Source: CAYGDT01 sp964348745
GTDB lineage: Bacteria; Patescibacteriota; Gracilibacteria; Peribacterales; Peribacteraceae
Length of the DNA: 19,949 nt
Assembly (NCBI GenBank): GCA_964348745.1
Contig: CAYGDT010000016.1
Coordinates: 1 to 19,949 of the forward strand
Direction of reading: 5' to 3'
Made by a program: the position numbers and the translations under genes. The notes under the pieces are model-generated. The model was not told the DNA's origin. It saw nothing but the letters and a program-made list of their open reading frames with translations, and did not search any database. Below are positions 1-8,026 of this stretch, in pieces; within the stretch, counting starts at the first letter, position 1, and every line of letters begins with the position of its first letter.

Positions 1-104
1 GATTTATTCATCTGTTGGAACGGGCGAATGTGCTTTGCCTTAGCGAATCTATACGTTTTACAGATGCTTCTTTGCCTACATGCATATTTGTATGAGTGCT
101 TTGA

Positions 105-116
105 TACACTGAATGC
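105..116 (+). promoter_or_regulatory. -10 element of a probable leaderless promoter
   Basis: The hexamer TACACT (105-110) is followed by six bases and then the ATG at 117, so the expected transcription start falls on the start codon itself. There is no Shine-Dalgarno sequence and no clear -35. The layout matches several other genes in the window and favours the ATG at 117 over the out-of-frame ATG at 113. Confidence 0.45.
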
Positions 117-824
117 ATGAATGCCGCTGCAGTGAAACAAGATCTTGAAAAACTATCAAACAAAAAACGAGCGGCAGTATCTCGGCGTTTTTTTAAGTGT
201 GGCAGTGGTGAGTACGGGGAGGGAGACCGGTTTATCGGAGTCAGCGTTCCTCAATTGCGATCTCTAGCCAAAAAGTATCAGGAATCCTCGCTGCAGACTA
301 TAGAGCAGCTCTTGCATGATCCTGTGCATGAGTGCCGGTTGTTCGCCGTGTTTGTGTTGGTGGATCGATTTCAAAGGGGTGATGAGGCAGTACGAAAAAC
401 AGTCGTTGATCTGTATGTCAAAAGTATCCCCTGGATCAATAGCTGGGATCTGGTCGATGCCTCCGCCTACCAAATACTCGGGATTCATCTTCTCAGTCGT
501 GATCGCTCACTGTTAGATCAATTCGCAAAAAAGGATCACCTATGGACCCAGCGTATTGCCATTGTTGCAACCTATGCATTTATCAAGGAGGGGCAGTGCG
601 CGTACACCTTTCACATTGCAAACATACTCCGCTCTCATCCACATGATCTCATACACAAGGCAGTGGGTTGGATGCTTCGGGAAGCAGGAAAACGCGATGA
701 GAAATCGCTTCGGAAATTTCTTAAACTTCGCTACAAAACCATGCCGCGCACCATGCTCCGGTACGCCATAGAAAAATTCCCAAATGAAGAGCGAATGATG
801 TATTTGACGGGCGTGGTGTTGTGA
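117..824 (+). CDS. AlkD-like DNA alkylation repair glycosylase
   Basis: A 235-residue protein of the AlkD/HEAT-like DNA alkylation repair family. These enzymes excise N3- and N7-alkylated purines from DNA in the cytoplasm by embracing the duplex with helical repeats. The active-site stretch INSWDLVD lies at about residues 107-114. Its Trp110 and Asp114 occupy the spacing of AlkD Trp109 and catalytic Asp113. Arg146 (LWTQRIAIV) and Trp185 in the GWMLREAGK block match the other conserved DNA-contacting positions, and the C-terminal block MPRTMLRYAIEKF is typical. Length is normal for the family. The start at 117 is supported by a -10 hexamer six bases upstream. The gene stands alone and converges on a minus-strand tRNA-Gly. 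Family assignment is firm; substrate range is inferred from the family. Confidence 0.9.
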   Translation: MNAAAVKQDLEKLSNKKRAAVSRRFFKCGSGEYGEGDRFIGVSVPQLRSLAKKYQESSLQTIEQLLHDPVHECRLFAVFVLVDRFQRGDEAVRKTVVDLYVKSIPWINSWDLVDASAYQILGIHLLSRDRSLLDQFAKKDHLWTQRIAIVATYAFIKEGQCAYTFHIANILRSHPHDLIHKAVGWMLREAGKRDEKSLRKFLKLRYKTMPRTMLRYAIEKFPNEERMMYLTGVVL

Positions 825-843
825 TGAGTGGAGCGAAGCCGGA

Positions 844-917
844 TGGAGCGGGATACGGGAATCGAACCCGCGTCTCAAGCTTGGGAAGCTCGCGTACTAC
901 CACTGTACTAATCCCGC
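844..917 (-). tRNA. tRNA-Gly(CCC)
   Basis: Read on the minus strand this folds as a full cloverleaf. The acceptor GCGGGAT pairs with ATCCCGC. The D arm has GTAC stems. The anticodon stem is CGAGC/GCTTG around loop TTCCCAA (anticodon CCC, reading GGG). The T arm is GCGGG-TTCGATT-CCCGT. The discriminator is T and the CCA end is encoded (844-846). Confidence 0.95.
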
Positions 918-928
918 AGTGCAGCGGG

Positions 929-941
929 GTACTCATCCCGC
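929..941 (-). repeat. Partial copy of the tRNA-Gly 5' end in its own leader
   Basis: On the minus strand the leader contains GCGGGATGAGTAC (941-929). This repeats the first 13 bases of the mature tRNA, GCGGGATTAGTAC (917-905), with one mismatch. The copy can also form its own hairpin with the adjacent CCCGC. Confidence 0.6.
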
Positions 942-950
942 TTGTGAAGG

Positions 951-959
951 AGTATAGCA
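951..959 (-). promoter_or_regulatory. Extended -10 promoter of tRNA-Gly(CCC)
   Basis: On the minus strand, TGC-TATACT (959 to 951) is an extended -10 element. Transcription would start near 944 and give a leader of about 27 bases before the tRNA. No convincing -35 hexamer is seen, as is usual for extended -10 promoters. Confidence 0.5.
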
Positions 960-1099
960 AAGCGTTGTGGTATGCGGCAGCATGCTGTTTCTACAGTTTG
1001 CGCATATATTTGCATACTGCGTCGCATATATACAAAAGAATCCCTACCACCGGATAACAATTCCGCATACACTGGTGCATCGTATCACTTCCTTCCTCT

Positions 1100-2551
1100 A
1101 TGAATCACGGAGACGTCATCTTGCGGTTTCAGGACGTGTCGTTTCACTACGATCACAAAAAACCAATACTGACACAGGCAAGTTTTTCGGTTCACGAAAA
1201 TACCAAGCTCACAATCGTCGGACAAAACGGCGCCGGCAAGAGCACGATCTTTAAGATGATCATGCGCGAAATTCGACCGACGGAAGGCGAAATACACATC
1301 AAGCACGGCACCACGATCGGTATTGCCGCTCAGGTCGTTGCAAAGGAAGACTTGGAAATGACTGTACTGCAGCTATTTGCCGGAGCGTTTAAAGAAAAGA
1401 AATACGACATCGAAAAGCACATCGCCCTTGTTCTCGATGCCGTGCATTTGCATGCTCCATTGACGAAAAAAGTCTCCGCGTTTTCCGGAGGCCAAAAAGC
1501 GCGCTTGCTACTGGCGTACGCTCTTATCCAAAAGCCAGATATTCTCCTTCTCGATGAGCCGACCAACAATCTTGATGCTCAGGGCATCGACCATCTCACG
1601 CAGTTTCTGATCGACTATGAGAAGACCTGTATCGTGATTTCCCATGACGCCGCTTTCCTGAATCGATTCACGCATGGCGTGCTCCATCTCGACCAATTCA
1701 GGCACAAGATAGAGCAATACGTTGGGGACTATTTTGATGTCGTGGAGCAGATTGAAGCGCAAATTGAACGTGAGCAGCGCCTCAACGCTCGCATGGAGAA
1801 AGATATCATCGATCAGAAGGAGAAGATAAATTTCTTCTCGCACAAAGGCGGCAAGATGCGCAAACTTGCGAGCAAAATGCGCAGTGCAGTGGAAGAAGCG
1901 GAAGAGAATAAGGTGGATGTGCGTCAGGAGGAAAAAACGATCCCTCCCTTCACGATCGATATCACCGAATGCAGCAAACCCCTCGTGCATATCACTTCTG
2001 TAACAGTCATCAAGGAACATAAGCCCGTAAAAAAGAACGTTGAGATCACCGTACGGAAGCGCTATCGCGTACTGATCACCGGTCCGAACGGAATCGGAAA
2101 AAGTACGCTCCTCGAAAGCCTGGCCTCCGGCAAGGAAAAGGGAGCCGTGCTTACGCCGGGCGTGAACATGGGGTATTACCGACAGGATTTCTCGGGGCTC
2201 CCGATGGAAAAGACCGTGTATGAAACGCTCGAGGAAGTCATGGAAAAGCCAAACCGCCAGGATATCTTTGCAACCGCTGCACGCTTTTTGCTCCCGGGAG
2301 ACAAGGTGCAAAATAACGTGGGCTCACTGTCCGAAGGTCAAAAGGGGCTCCTCTGCTTTGCCCGTTTCATGCTTCAAAAACCCACGCTCCTCATTCTCGA
2401 TGAACCCACCAATCATATCAATTTTCGCCATATTCCGGTGATTGCCGATGCATTGAACGCATACGAGGGCGGAATGATCATGGTTAGTCATGATTATGAA
2501 TTTCTCTCGCAAATTGAAATTCAGGAGGAATTGGATTTGGGGGCGCTGTAG
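1100..2551 (+). CDS. ABC-F family ATPase (ribosome-associated type)
   Basis: A 483-residue protein with two ATP-binding cassettes and no membrane segments, the layout of soluble ABC-F translation factors (EttA/Uup-like) that act at the ribosomal E site. Cassette 1 has Walker A GQNGAGKST (41-49), signature SGGQ (129-132) and Walker B LLLDEPTNNLD (from 149). Cassette 2 has Walker A GPNGIGKST (328-336), signature LSEGQ (410-414) and LILDEPTNHI (from 431). The charged, helical inter-cassette linker is at about 205-295. The second signature has Glu in place of the first Gly, and the protein ends soon after the H-loop (SHDYEF), so the usual C-terminal extension is missing. The ATG has no Shine-Dalgarno site; TTCCTTCCTC lies directly upstream. 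The subfamily, and any role in resistance versus general translation, cannot be told from sequence alone. Confidence 0.9.
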   Translation: MNHGDVILRFQDVSFHYDHKKPILTQASFSVHENTKLTIVGQNGAGKSTIFKMIMREIRPTEGEIHIKHGTTIGIAAQVVAKEDLEMTVLQLFAGAFKEKKYDIEKHIALVLDAVHLHAPLTKKVSAFSGGQKARLLLAYALIQKPDILLLDEPTNNLDAQGIDHLTQFLIDYEKTCIVISHDAAFLNRFTHGVLHLDQFRHKIEQYVGDYFDVVEQIEAQIEREQRLNARMEKDIIDQKEKINFFSHKGGKMRKLASKMRSAVEEAEENKVDVRQEEKTIPPFTIDITECSKPLVHITSVTVIKEHKPVKKNVEITVRKRYRVLITGPNGIGKSTLLESLASGKEKGAVLTPGVNMGYYRQDFSGLPMEKTVYETLEEVMEKPNRQDIFATAARFLLPGDKVQNNVGSLSEGQKGLLCFARFMLQKPTLLILDEPTNHINFRHIPVIADALNAYEGGMIMVSHDYEFLSQIEIQEELDLGAL

Positions 2552-2685
2552 AAGTGAGAATGTCCACGATCATCTACAGTCTGAAATGGTGTTCATACTG
2601 AATAACGTTTGAGTTCATCGTAATCTGGAATTCATACCGTTTTTTTGTCAGAGTGTATGTCATCTTTGACATTTCACCCATCCCT

Positions 2686-5600
2686 ATGAAGAGTCTACGT
2701 CAGCTTTTGGTTGCCGCACTTGTGACAACGTTTCTCTGTAGTCCGTCTTTTGCATCTGCGCAGGGTTTCGATATTTCAGATCCGGAGATTCCACCTGCCA
2801 TCGACAGTTTCTTTGATGTCTTTATAGAGCTGTCGACAGTGCCGGATGCAAAGTGCGATCCTTGCAAAGCCATAGCTGCCGAGATAGCCGATGTGGAAAA
2901 GAGTATGGCCGCCCTGCGGTTCCAGCTTGATGTTATCGACAGCTCCATCAGCATGATCGATGACGTGATCAGCGACGCGGAACGTATGCTGGAAGACACG
3001 AGGAAGCAGATCGAAGAGATGAACAACCCCAAGAGTTTCGTAGAAAGCGAAGGACGTCGGTACGACTCAAGCGACCATGCCGCACTGCGTCGTCGCAATG
3101 CAAACCTCTGGAAGGCGTACAAAGGCGGTCGAATGACGTCGCAGGAATACAGCGAAGAGATCGGAAAGTCGTTTGACGACCCCGAGGTTGCCGAGGATCT
3201 TTCATTACTCAAGGAGATTATCCGAGAGGAGCTTAAAGACAGCATCGAGCGTACTGAAGATATCATGAAAAACGCGAAGCAAACCCGCTCGAATTTAAAT
3301 GACCAGGGAAAGAAGCTTTTTGCGGATCTCGAAGCACTGACGGTCCGTTTAGAAGAGTTGATTGCATCGCTGAAGGATTGCAATGACCGCTGTACGGAAG
3401 AAGATGTGCATGTCATCGAAGACTATAAGCTCACTCCAGAGGAACAGAGTTTTCTCGATGGTCTGTTCGATTTTTTCGGAGGGTTGTTTGATGAAGAAGA
3501 TCAAGATCCGTTTGCCGAAATAGACGACTTCCTCGACGGATTAGGACAGACTGGAGCGGAAGAGGAGGACCGCATGCAGGAATCGATGGGGCTGAATACC
3601 GAAGAAATGATGGGAACCGTGCCGAGCAGCTTCTTCGATATATTCTCCGGTATCGAGCTGCCGCCGATTCGCTGTCGCATTTGCGATCCGATTCGCGAAC
3701 AGATCGAGGAGACCGAAGCATCGCTGAATGAACTTGAGCAGGAGAAAGCCGATTTGCAAGCCGAAGTTGATCAGGCATATCGCGACATGCAGACGGTCCG
3801 AGACATCCAACGCGAAGCACAGAATGCACTGGATGCCATGAAGAATCCGCGAAGTTCCGGACAACTACCCGACGGGAGTACCGTCGATTCTTCGGATTAT
3901 GCGGCGATGAATGTCCGAAATGCGCGACTTTGGTCGGCATACAAGTCTGGGGATCTCACTGCTCGGCAGGTTGAGTCTGAATGGGGAAAATCAATGAACG
4001 ATCCTTCCGTTCGCGAGGAATTGAATCGGATCAAGGATGCCATGGAGGCTGAACTGCAGGATGTCATCGATCGTACGCAGCCAGCGATCGACAATCTCAA
4101 TGCGACAATTACGGCAAATAACGAGCGACTGATCGATCTGGCAGGGGGCATCGCAGCGCACCGGGCGGTGCTGGAATATCTGATGCGCGATCTAGCGGAA
4201 TGTGAGAAGAAATGCGTGCTTGTGGATGACGACGAAGACCCAGAGGTGCTTCTGCCGGATTTCAGCAATTTTATTTTCCCCATAGGACTTGATTTTGATG
4301 ACGATGCGGGCACTGTCTCCACGAAGGACAAAGATGCCCGTCAAGAGACGATTAATGTACCACAGGAGTGTGTCTCTCCGGCAGTTTCAATGTCACGTTG
4401 CGAGCAATCATGCATCGATAAATGCACGAAGTCCGGCGTCCGCGCCTGGCAGGAGGGCAACACCGTCTACATCGAAGACTGCGGTATCTGTCCGCCGCCG
4501 CATATCGACATGTGTCCCGCGGGAACAGTTTTCGATAAGGCACGGTGCGAGACAGACGGAAACTGCGAGTGTGAAGAAAAAGCAAAGTCAAATGACGGAG
4601 CTGCCTGCTACGCTTGCAAGCAGAAGAACAAAGAGATCGGCTGTATGATTCCAGTTCTCGACAATTGGCTTTGCGATGAACTACAGGAAGGCAAAATGAA
4701 CGTCGCTGTGAGCGACGACACGGGTGATGGTGGGTTCCTCTGCGACTGGTTCGGTCTGTTCTGCGATGAGGAATATGTTTCCGATGATGATGCGAACGAG
4801 GCAGATGAGTGTTTCGAAGATGAATGCGATCCTCCGGAGGTTGAAGCTTCTTCTTCCTCATCCTCTATTTCTTCTACTTCTTCTATTTCTACTTCTACTT
4901 CTATTTCTTCCACTTCCTCTTCCTCTATTTCTCCCTCTTCTTCAAAATCTTCCGTTCAATCCACTGTACCGAAGTGCGATCCGCCTTCCGAGACCGAAGC
5001 ACAGTGTAAGCAAGAATGCTTCGGCACTTGCACGAAGACATCTACGCTGAGCAACGGCACGAAGTGCTACGAATGCATTTCGCCGCAAGACAACTTGGAG
5101 TTCTGCGATAGTCCGACCATGGAACTCCGCGCATGCGAATCTTCCTGCGACGGTACGTGTGAAAAGAGTTACACGCGAAATGATGATGTCGCTTGTTACT
5201 CTTGCAAGGTGACGAGCACCGTACCGAGTTGTCCGAGTGGCACAACCTCGGAGAAGTCTGCCTGCGATTCGCAGTGTGGTCAGCAGGGCGGCACATGTTC
5301 GGCGGACAATAACGGCTGCTACAGTTGCACGGTCGTGAATTGCCCGAGTGGCACGTATAAAAACGAGTGCCCGGATTCCTGTCAAAACGGTTGCAACACT
5401 GTCGGCTCGGAGAGTGGGGTGACGTGTTACCAGTGTAAGCAGGACTGTGAAACCGTGTGTATGGGGCAGAATTACGGTGGGCCGAACACGGATCACAGCA
5501 ACGCGATCCTCTCGGAGTTGCAGGGGTACTCCTGTGTTTCGGGTGCGAATATCAGTGTGCAGACTGCAACGATCAACGGATGTTCCTGCATCGGCGAGTA

Positions 5601-5778
5601 CAGCATCTCGGTGAATCAGACTCCGCCGGTCTGTACGGGAACGCCTTGTGGCGATGTAATCTGCGGCGGGTCAGCGAGCTGTCCCGGCGGCCCCAATGAG
5701 ACGATCACGGTGAACTGCAACTGGGGCGGATGGGAGAAGATTCAGAAGCACCAGTTCCGTCCGATCATCGGAGATTAA
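2686..5778 (+). CDS. Large secreted Cys-rich coiled-coil surface protein
   Basis: About 1030 residues starting at the ATG at 2686. An upstream in-frame GTG at 2653 would bury the signal peptide. Residues 1-26 are a signal peptide (MKSLRQLLVAALV...) with an Ala-Ser-Ala cleavage site. Two homologous modules of about 180 residues (57-236 and 330-510) follow. Each is bounded by CxxC and CxxxC, is heptad-rich, and carries LWxAYKxG and GKSxxDPxV. Acidic linkers separate the parts. Two Cys-rich modules precede a Ser-rich linker (about 722-762) and four more follow it, most ending in CYxCK or a close variant. No membrane anchor, LPXTG or SLH domain is present. It is probably an extracellular, disulfide-stabilised stalk or adhesin; that role is inference. 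I recognise no named family. A strong terminator follows directly. Confidence 0.85.
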   Translation: MKSLRQLLVAALVTTFLCSPSFASAQGFDISDPEIPPAIDSFFDVFIELSTVPDAKCDPCKAIAAEIADVEKSMAALRFQLDVIDSSISMIDDVISDAERMLEDTRKQIEEMNNPKSFVESEGRRYDSSDHAALRRRNANLWKAYKGGRMTSQEYSEEIGKSFDDPEVAEDLSLLKEIIREELKDSIERTEDIMKNAKQTRSNLNDQGKKLFADLEALTVRLEELIASLKDCNDRCTEEDVHVIEDYKLTPEEQSFLDGLFDFFGGLFDEEDQDPFAEIDDFLDGLGQTGAEEEDRMQESMGLNTEEMMGTVPSSFFDIFSGIELPPIRCRICDPIREQIEETEASLNELEQEKADLQAEVDQAYRDMQTVRDIQREAQNALDAMKNPRSSGQLPDGSTVDSSDYAAMNVRNARLWSAYKSGDLTARQVESEWGKSMNDPSVREELNRIKDAMEAELQDVIDRTQPAIDNLNATITANNERLIDLAGGIAAHRAVLEYLMRDLAECEKKCVLVDDDEDPEVLLPDFSNFIFPIGLDFDDDAGTVSTKDKDARQETINVPQECVSPAVSMSRCEQSCIDKCTKSGVRAWQEGNTVYIEDCGICPPPHIDMCPAGTVFDKARCETDGNCECEEKAKSNDGAACYACKQKNKEIGCMIPVLDNWLCDELQEGKMNVAVSDDTGDGGFLCDWFGLFCDEEYVSDDDANEADECFEDECDPPEVEASSSSSSISSTSSISTSTSISSTSSSSISPSSSKSSVQSTVPKCDPPSETEAQCKQECFGTCTKTSTLSNGTKCYECISPQDNLEFCDSPTMELRACESSCDGTCEKSYTRNDDVACYSCKVTSTVPSCPSGTTSEKSACDSQCGQQGGTCSADNNGCYSCTVVNCPSGTYKNECPDSCQNGCNTVGSESGVTCYQCKQDCETVCMGQNYGGPNTDHSNAILSELQGYSCVSGANISVQTATINGCSCIGEYSISVNQTPPVCTGTPCGDVICGGSASCPGGPNETITVNCNWGGWEKIQKHQFRPIIGD
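2854..4215 (+). repeat. Tandem duplication of a coiled-coil module within the surface protein
   Basis: Copy 1 covers codons 57-236 (2854-3393) and copy 2 codons 330-510 (3673-4215). Both open with a CxxC pair (CDPC; CRIC). Both have a long heptad helix, an asparagine-proline stretch (MNNPKS; MKNPRS), an RNAxLWxAYKxG core, GKSxxDPxV, a second helix, and a closing CxxxC (CNDRC; CEKKC). The DNA of the two copies has diverged, so the duplication is old. Confidence 0.85.
4849..4962 (+). repeat. Pyrimidine-rich simple sequence coding a Ser/Thr/Ile linker
   Basis: Near-pure TC sequence of TCT/TCC/ACT/ATT codons encodes a linker of about 40 residues made almost only of Ser, Thr and Ile. It separates the N-terminal half from the last four Cys-rich modules. 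Such tracts are prone to length change by slippage and are likely flexible; glycosylation is possible but not shown. Confidence 0.8.
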
Positions 5779-5793
5779 TATGTTCAACAGAAG

Positions 5794-5822
5794 AAGCCGC
5801 CCGCCAGTAGCGGGCGGCTTTT
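5794..5822 (+). terminator. Strong Rho-independent terminator
   Basis: An 11-base stem AAGCCGCCCGC / GCGGGCGGCTT around a 5-base loop (CAGTA), followed by TTTT. It lies 16 bases after the surface-protein stop codon and before the 3' end of the convergent methyltransferase gene, so it may serve both strands, although the minus-strand T tract is weaker. Confidence 0.9.
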
Positions 5823-5848
5823 AGCAGCAACGAGAATCAGCCGCATGT

Positions 5849-6706
5849 TCATCCAAATGCCACGCGGGCGACGATCCCCGTGGAGAGGGTTTGCCCATTT
5901 ACACTGTTTAGTTTCGTTTCTTTCGTTTCAATGTTGAATGTTCGATGAGGATTATTCTTCTTGATGACGCCCGTGAGCAGGCGCCGAAAACTGTCCGGCG
6001 TGTCACCACGCGCATAGCCGTTCAGGATCATGAATGCGGGTTTTTCGGTTAGGAGAGTGACACACCCCTCCAGCAGCGGCGCAAGATCGCGTTCGACGCG
6101 CCAAATTTTACCCGAAGGAGCGTGGCCGTAGGCAGGAGGATCCAATATGATTGCGTCGTATTGCTTCCCGCGCTTTACTTCCCGTGCGACGAAGGTCGAA
6201 GCATCATCCAGTATCCAGCGGATGGAAGTGTCGGGGAGGTGATTCAGTTTGGCGTTCTCCTTTGCTGCTGCGATGGCTGTTTTAGTTGCATCGACATGGG
6301 TTACTGCGTGGCCGTCTTTCGCCAACGCTATTGTCATGCCTCCCGTGTAGGCAAAGAGATTGAGCACCGTGAGTGGTTTCTCACTTTTTGAACTTCGCGC
6401 TCGCGCCCAGCGCCAGTTTTCTTCCTGTTCGGGGAAAATCCCCGTGTGTTTGTAGGGAGCGAGACGAACGTGAAGACAGATGTCGTCAAACATTACCGTC
6501 CAGTGCTCCGGTAATTGGGAGCGCAGCATCCAGTTGCCCTTACCTTTTTCTCCTTCGTAGACTGCATCGGGGGCGTCCCACAGTTTTGGATTCGATGGTG
6601 CTCCGGTAGCCGTGGGGTCGGGTCGAACAAGTAGGTATGGGCCCCATTGTTCCAAACGTTTTCCGTTTCCGAAATCAAGGAGAGTATAGGAGTTTGTGCC
6701 CATCAT
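5849..6706 (-). CDS. RlmI-like class I SAM-dependent rRNA methyltransferase
   Basis: A 285-residue protein of the COG1092/RlmI-like methyltransferase group, which methylate bases of 23S rRNA. Motif I is NLFAYTGGMTIALA. The acidic residue after strand 2 is in HVDATKTAI, and the catalytic motif IV is ILDPPAYGHAPSG. The N-terminal PUA domain of RlmI is missing; only about 60 residues precede the core. The reading frame is open upstream to 6820, but that would overlap the divergent SLH gene. The start at 6706 (tandem ATGATG, so 6703 is equally possible) is favoured because minus-strand TATACT ends exactly six bases before it. The gene converges on the surface-protein gene across a shared terminator. 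The exact nucleotide modified is not known. Confidence 0.85.
   Translation of the reverse strand: MMGTNSYTLLDFGNGKRLEQWGPYLLVRPDPTATGAPSNPKLWDAPDAVYEGEKGKGNWMLRSQLPEHWTVMFDDICLHVRLAPYKHTGIFPEQEENWRWARARSSKSEKPLTVLNLFAYTGGMTIALAKDGHAVTHVDATKTAIAAAKENAKLNHLPDTSIRWILDDASTFVAREVKRGKQYDAIILDPPAYGHAPSGKIWRVERDLAPLLEGCVTLLTEKPAFMILNGYARGDTPDSFRRLLTGVIKKNNPHRTFNIETKETKLNSVNGQTLSTGIVARVAFG
6687..6703 (+). repeat. Third copy of the TAGGAGTTTGTG repeat, at a gene start
   Basis: TAGGAGTTTGTGCCCAT matches the repeats at 8396 and 12749 over at least 15 of 17 positions. Here it is inside the methyltransferase coding start (codons for Met-Gly-Thr-Asn-Ser on the minus strand), so it may be either the ancestral sequence or coincidence. 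Confidence 0.45.
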
Positions 6707-6709
6707 TGG

Positions 6710-6720
6710 TACAGTATAGT
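6710..6720. promoter_or_regulatory. Overlapping divergent -10 elements
   Basis: The bases TACAGTATAGT hold minus-strand TATACT (6718-6713), six bases from the methyltransferase ATG. They also hold plus-strand TACAGT (6710-6715) and TATAGT (6715-6720) just before the SLH ATG at 6723. The AGTATAGT core reads as a -10 hexamer on both strands. Neither direction has a good -35 or Shine-Dalgarno site. Confidence 0.45.
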
Positions 6721-6722
6721 AC

Positions 6723-7940
6723 ATGGCTCTGTCGCACACTCTCAAAGGCCTGCTGACTTCCGTAATCGTGCTCAGTGTGTCGCTACTCGTTCCCTCTGCA
6801 TTTGCAACGACCGGGTGCAATGCGGTGGGCTGGGATTGGAAGCATGATGATCTTCATGGATGTGATCTGTACTACCCTGCGATTGAGTGGATGTATGACG
6901 AAGGGATAGCGGAGGGCGAGCTTCAGGAGGTATTACCCGCGGGAGAAAAACGTCTTTTCCACCCTGAGCGTCCAATCAATCGCGCTGAATTTACAAAACT
7001 TGTGTTACTCGGGAGTGGTAATCGTACAGTTCCGCCACCGTGCGAAGAAAATCCGTTTCCCGATGTCCCGAAAAATGAATGGTATGCGCCCTACATCTGC
7101 GCGGCAAAAGAAAAGGGGATCGTCAGCGGCTTTCCCGATGGGACATTCAAGCCGGCACTCAATATCAACTACGCTAACGGCGCGAAGATACTTGTAAAAT
7201 CCTTTGGCATCACGACGCATCCAAGTGATGAGACAGCCATCGACGGAGAAGTATTGTGGTACAAGCCCTACGTGTTTGCTCTCACAAAAGAGAATGCAGT
7301 TGCTCCCACCATCAAGGCTTTCGATCATCTCATCACGCGCGGTGAAATGGCCGAAATGATCTATCGGTTGGCCAATCATAAGCCATCGTATGTCATGCCG
7401 ACGCCGGAAACGGATGGACAGCCGCTTGGCATGGGTTACACCTATCCATTCTCACTGGAATTCAGTCTCGGGCTCTGGGTTGATCCGCCAGACGCACCGT
7501 ATTTCTTCGCACCAACGCAAACAACCTTGTGGCAGAGCGTTCCACCCTTGCATGGATATAGATTTTTCCATGCGCTTCCGGCAATACGCTGCACGGAGTC
7601 CGGCATGTGGGAGCACTGCAAGCCCGTGTTCATCGACTGGTCGATCAGCATGTTTGTGACGGATGCATCTGTCGAACTTGCGAAAGAGAAAATGCTGTTA
7701 CCGCACGATCCGGTAACGCTCTACTTTGGTGGAAAAGCCGGACAGTGTTCAACGCTGGGTGTGGAAGGCGAGAACATCACCTTCTGCTTTGTGTCACTGA
7801 CGGGAGGCCGCACGCTGATCGTGGAACGGGAATTCATCGACACCAATGTTGTCTACATGGACATGCCGGGCATCACACCGCTTCAAACATCTGATGCGTG
7901 GTTTGCGCGTATCCGGCAATCAATGCAGTTTGCAGAGTGA
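6723..7940 (+). CDS. Exported S-layer-homology (SLH) domain protein
   Basis: A 405-residue protein with a signal peptide (residues 1-28, ending Ser-Ala-Phe-Ala) followed by three SLH motifs. Motif one is near 47-97 (YPAIEWMYDEGI ... INRAEFTKLVLL). Motif two is near 112-161 (FPDVPKNEWYAPYI ... GFPDGTFKP ... AKILVKSFGI). Motif three is near 178-217 (WYKPYVFAL ... ITRGEMAEMIYRLA). SLH domains bind secondary cell-wall polymer in many bacteria, or help assemble surface layers. The remaining roughly 185 residues are rich in Pro, Trp, aromatic residues and a few Cys, and I do not recognise them. They are probably the exposed functional part. No Shine-Dalgarno site precedes the ATG, and a leaderless start from the divergent promoter is likely. 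Confidence 0.88.
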   Translation: MALSHTLKGLLTSVIVLSVSLLVPSAFATTGCNAVGWDWKHDDLHGCDLYYPAIEWMYDEGIAEGELQEVLPAGEKRLFHPERPINRAEFTKLVLLGSGNRTVPPPCEENPFPDVPKNEWYAPYICAAKEKGIVSGFPDGTFKPALNINYANGAKILVKSFGITTHPSDETAIDGEVLWYKPYVFALTKENAVAPTIKAFDHLITRGEMAEMIYRLANHKPSYVMPTPETDGQPLGMGYTYPFSLEFSLGLWVDPPDAPYFFAPTQTTLWQSVPPLHGYRFFHALPAIRCTESGMWEHCKPVFIDWSISMFVTDASVELAKEKMLLPHDPVTLYFGGKAGQCSTLGVEGENITFCFVSLTGGRTLIVEREFIDTNVVYMDMPGITPLQTSDAWFARIRQSMQFAE

Positions 7941-7985
7941 GCGCCATACAGACTCTGTGCGGGCCACTTTTCTGGCGAGCCTCGC

Positions 7986-7991
7986 TATGAT
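7986..7991 (+). promoter_or_regulatory. Probable -10 element for the DUF1428 gene
   Basis: TATGAT lies 35 bases before the ATG at 8027. The leader would begin near 7998 and is almost entirely pyrimidine (CTCTCC, TTCCTTCCTC, TTCTCCC), with no Shine-Dalgarno site. No clear -35 is seen. Confidence 0.4.
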
Positions 7992-8026
7992 AGAGTTGTC
8001 CTCTCCTATTCCTTCCTCATTCTCCC

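Noticed and set aside
1508..2311. A 267-codon open frame antisense to the ABC-F gene
   Set aside because: The opposite strand holds unmistakable Walker and signature motifs; this is a shadow frame.
2546..2579. CTGTAGA/TCTACAG inverted repeat after the ABC-F gene as a terminator
   Set aside because: The stem is only 7 bases with a 20-base loop and no T tract.
4352..4861. A 169-codon Arg/His-rich minus-strand open frame
   Set aside because: It is antisense to the Cys-rich modules, and its composition is that expected of a shadow frame.
7941..7980. GCGCCA...TGGCG pairing as a terminator for the SLH gene
   Set aside because: The arms are short and imperfect, and no T run follows.
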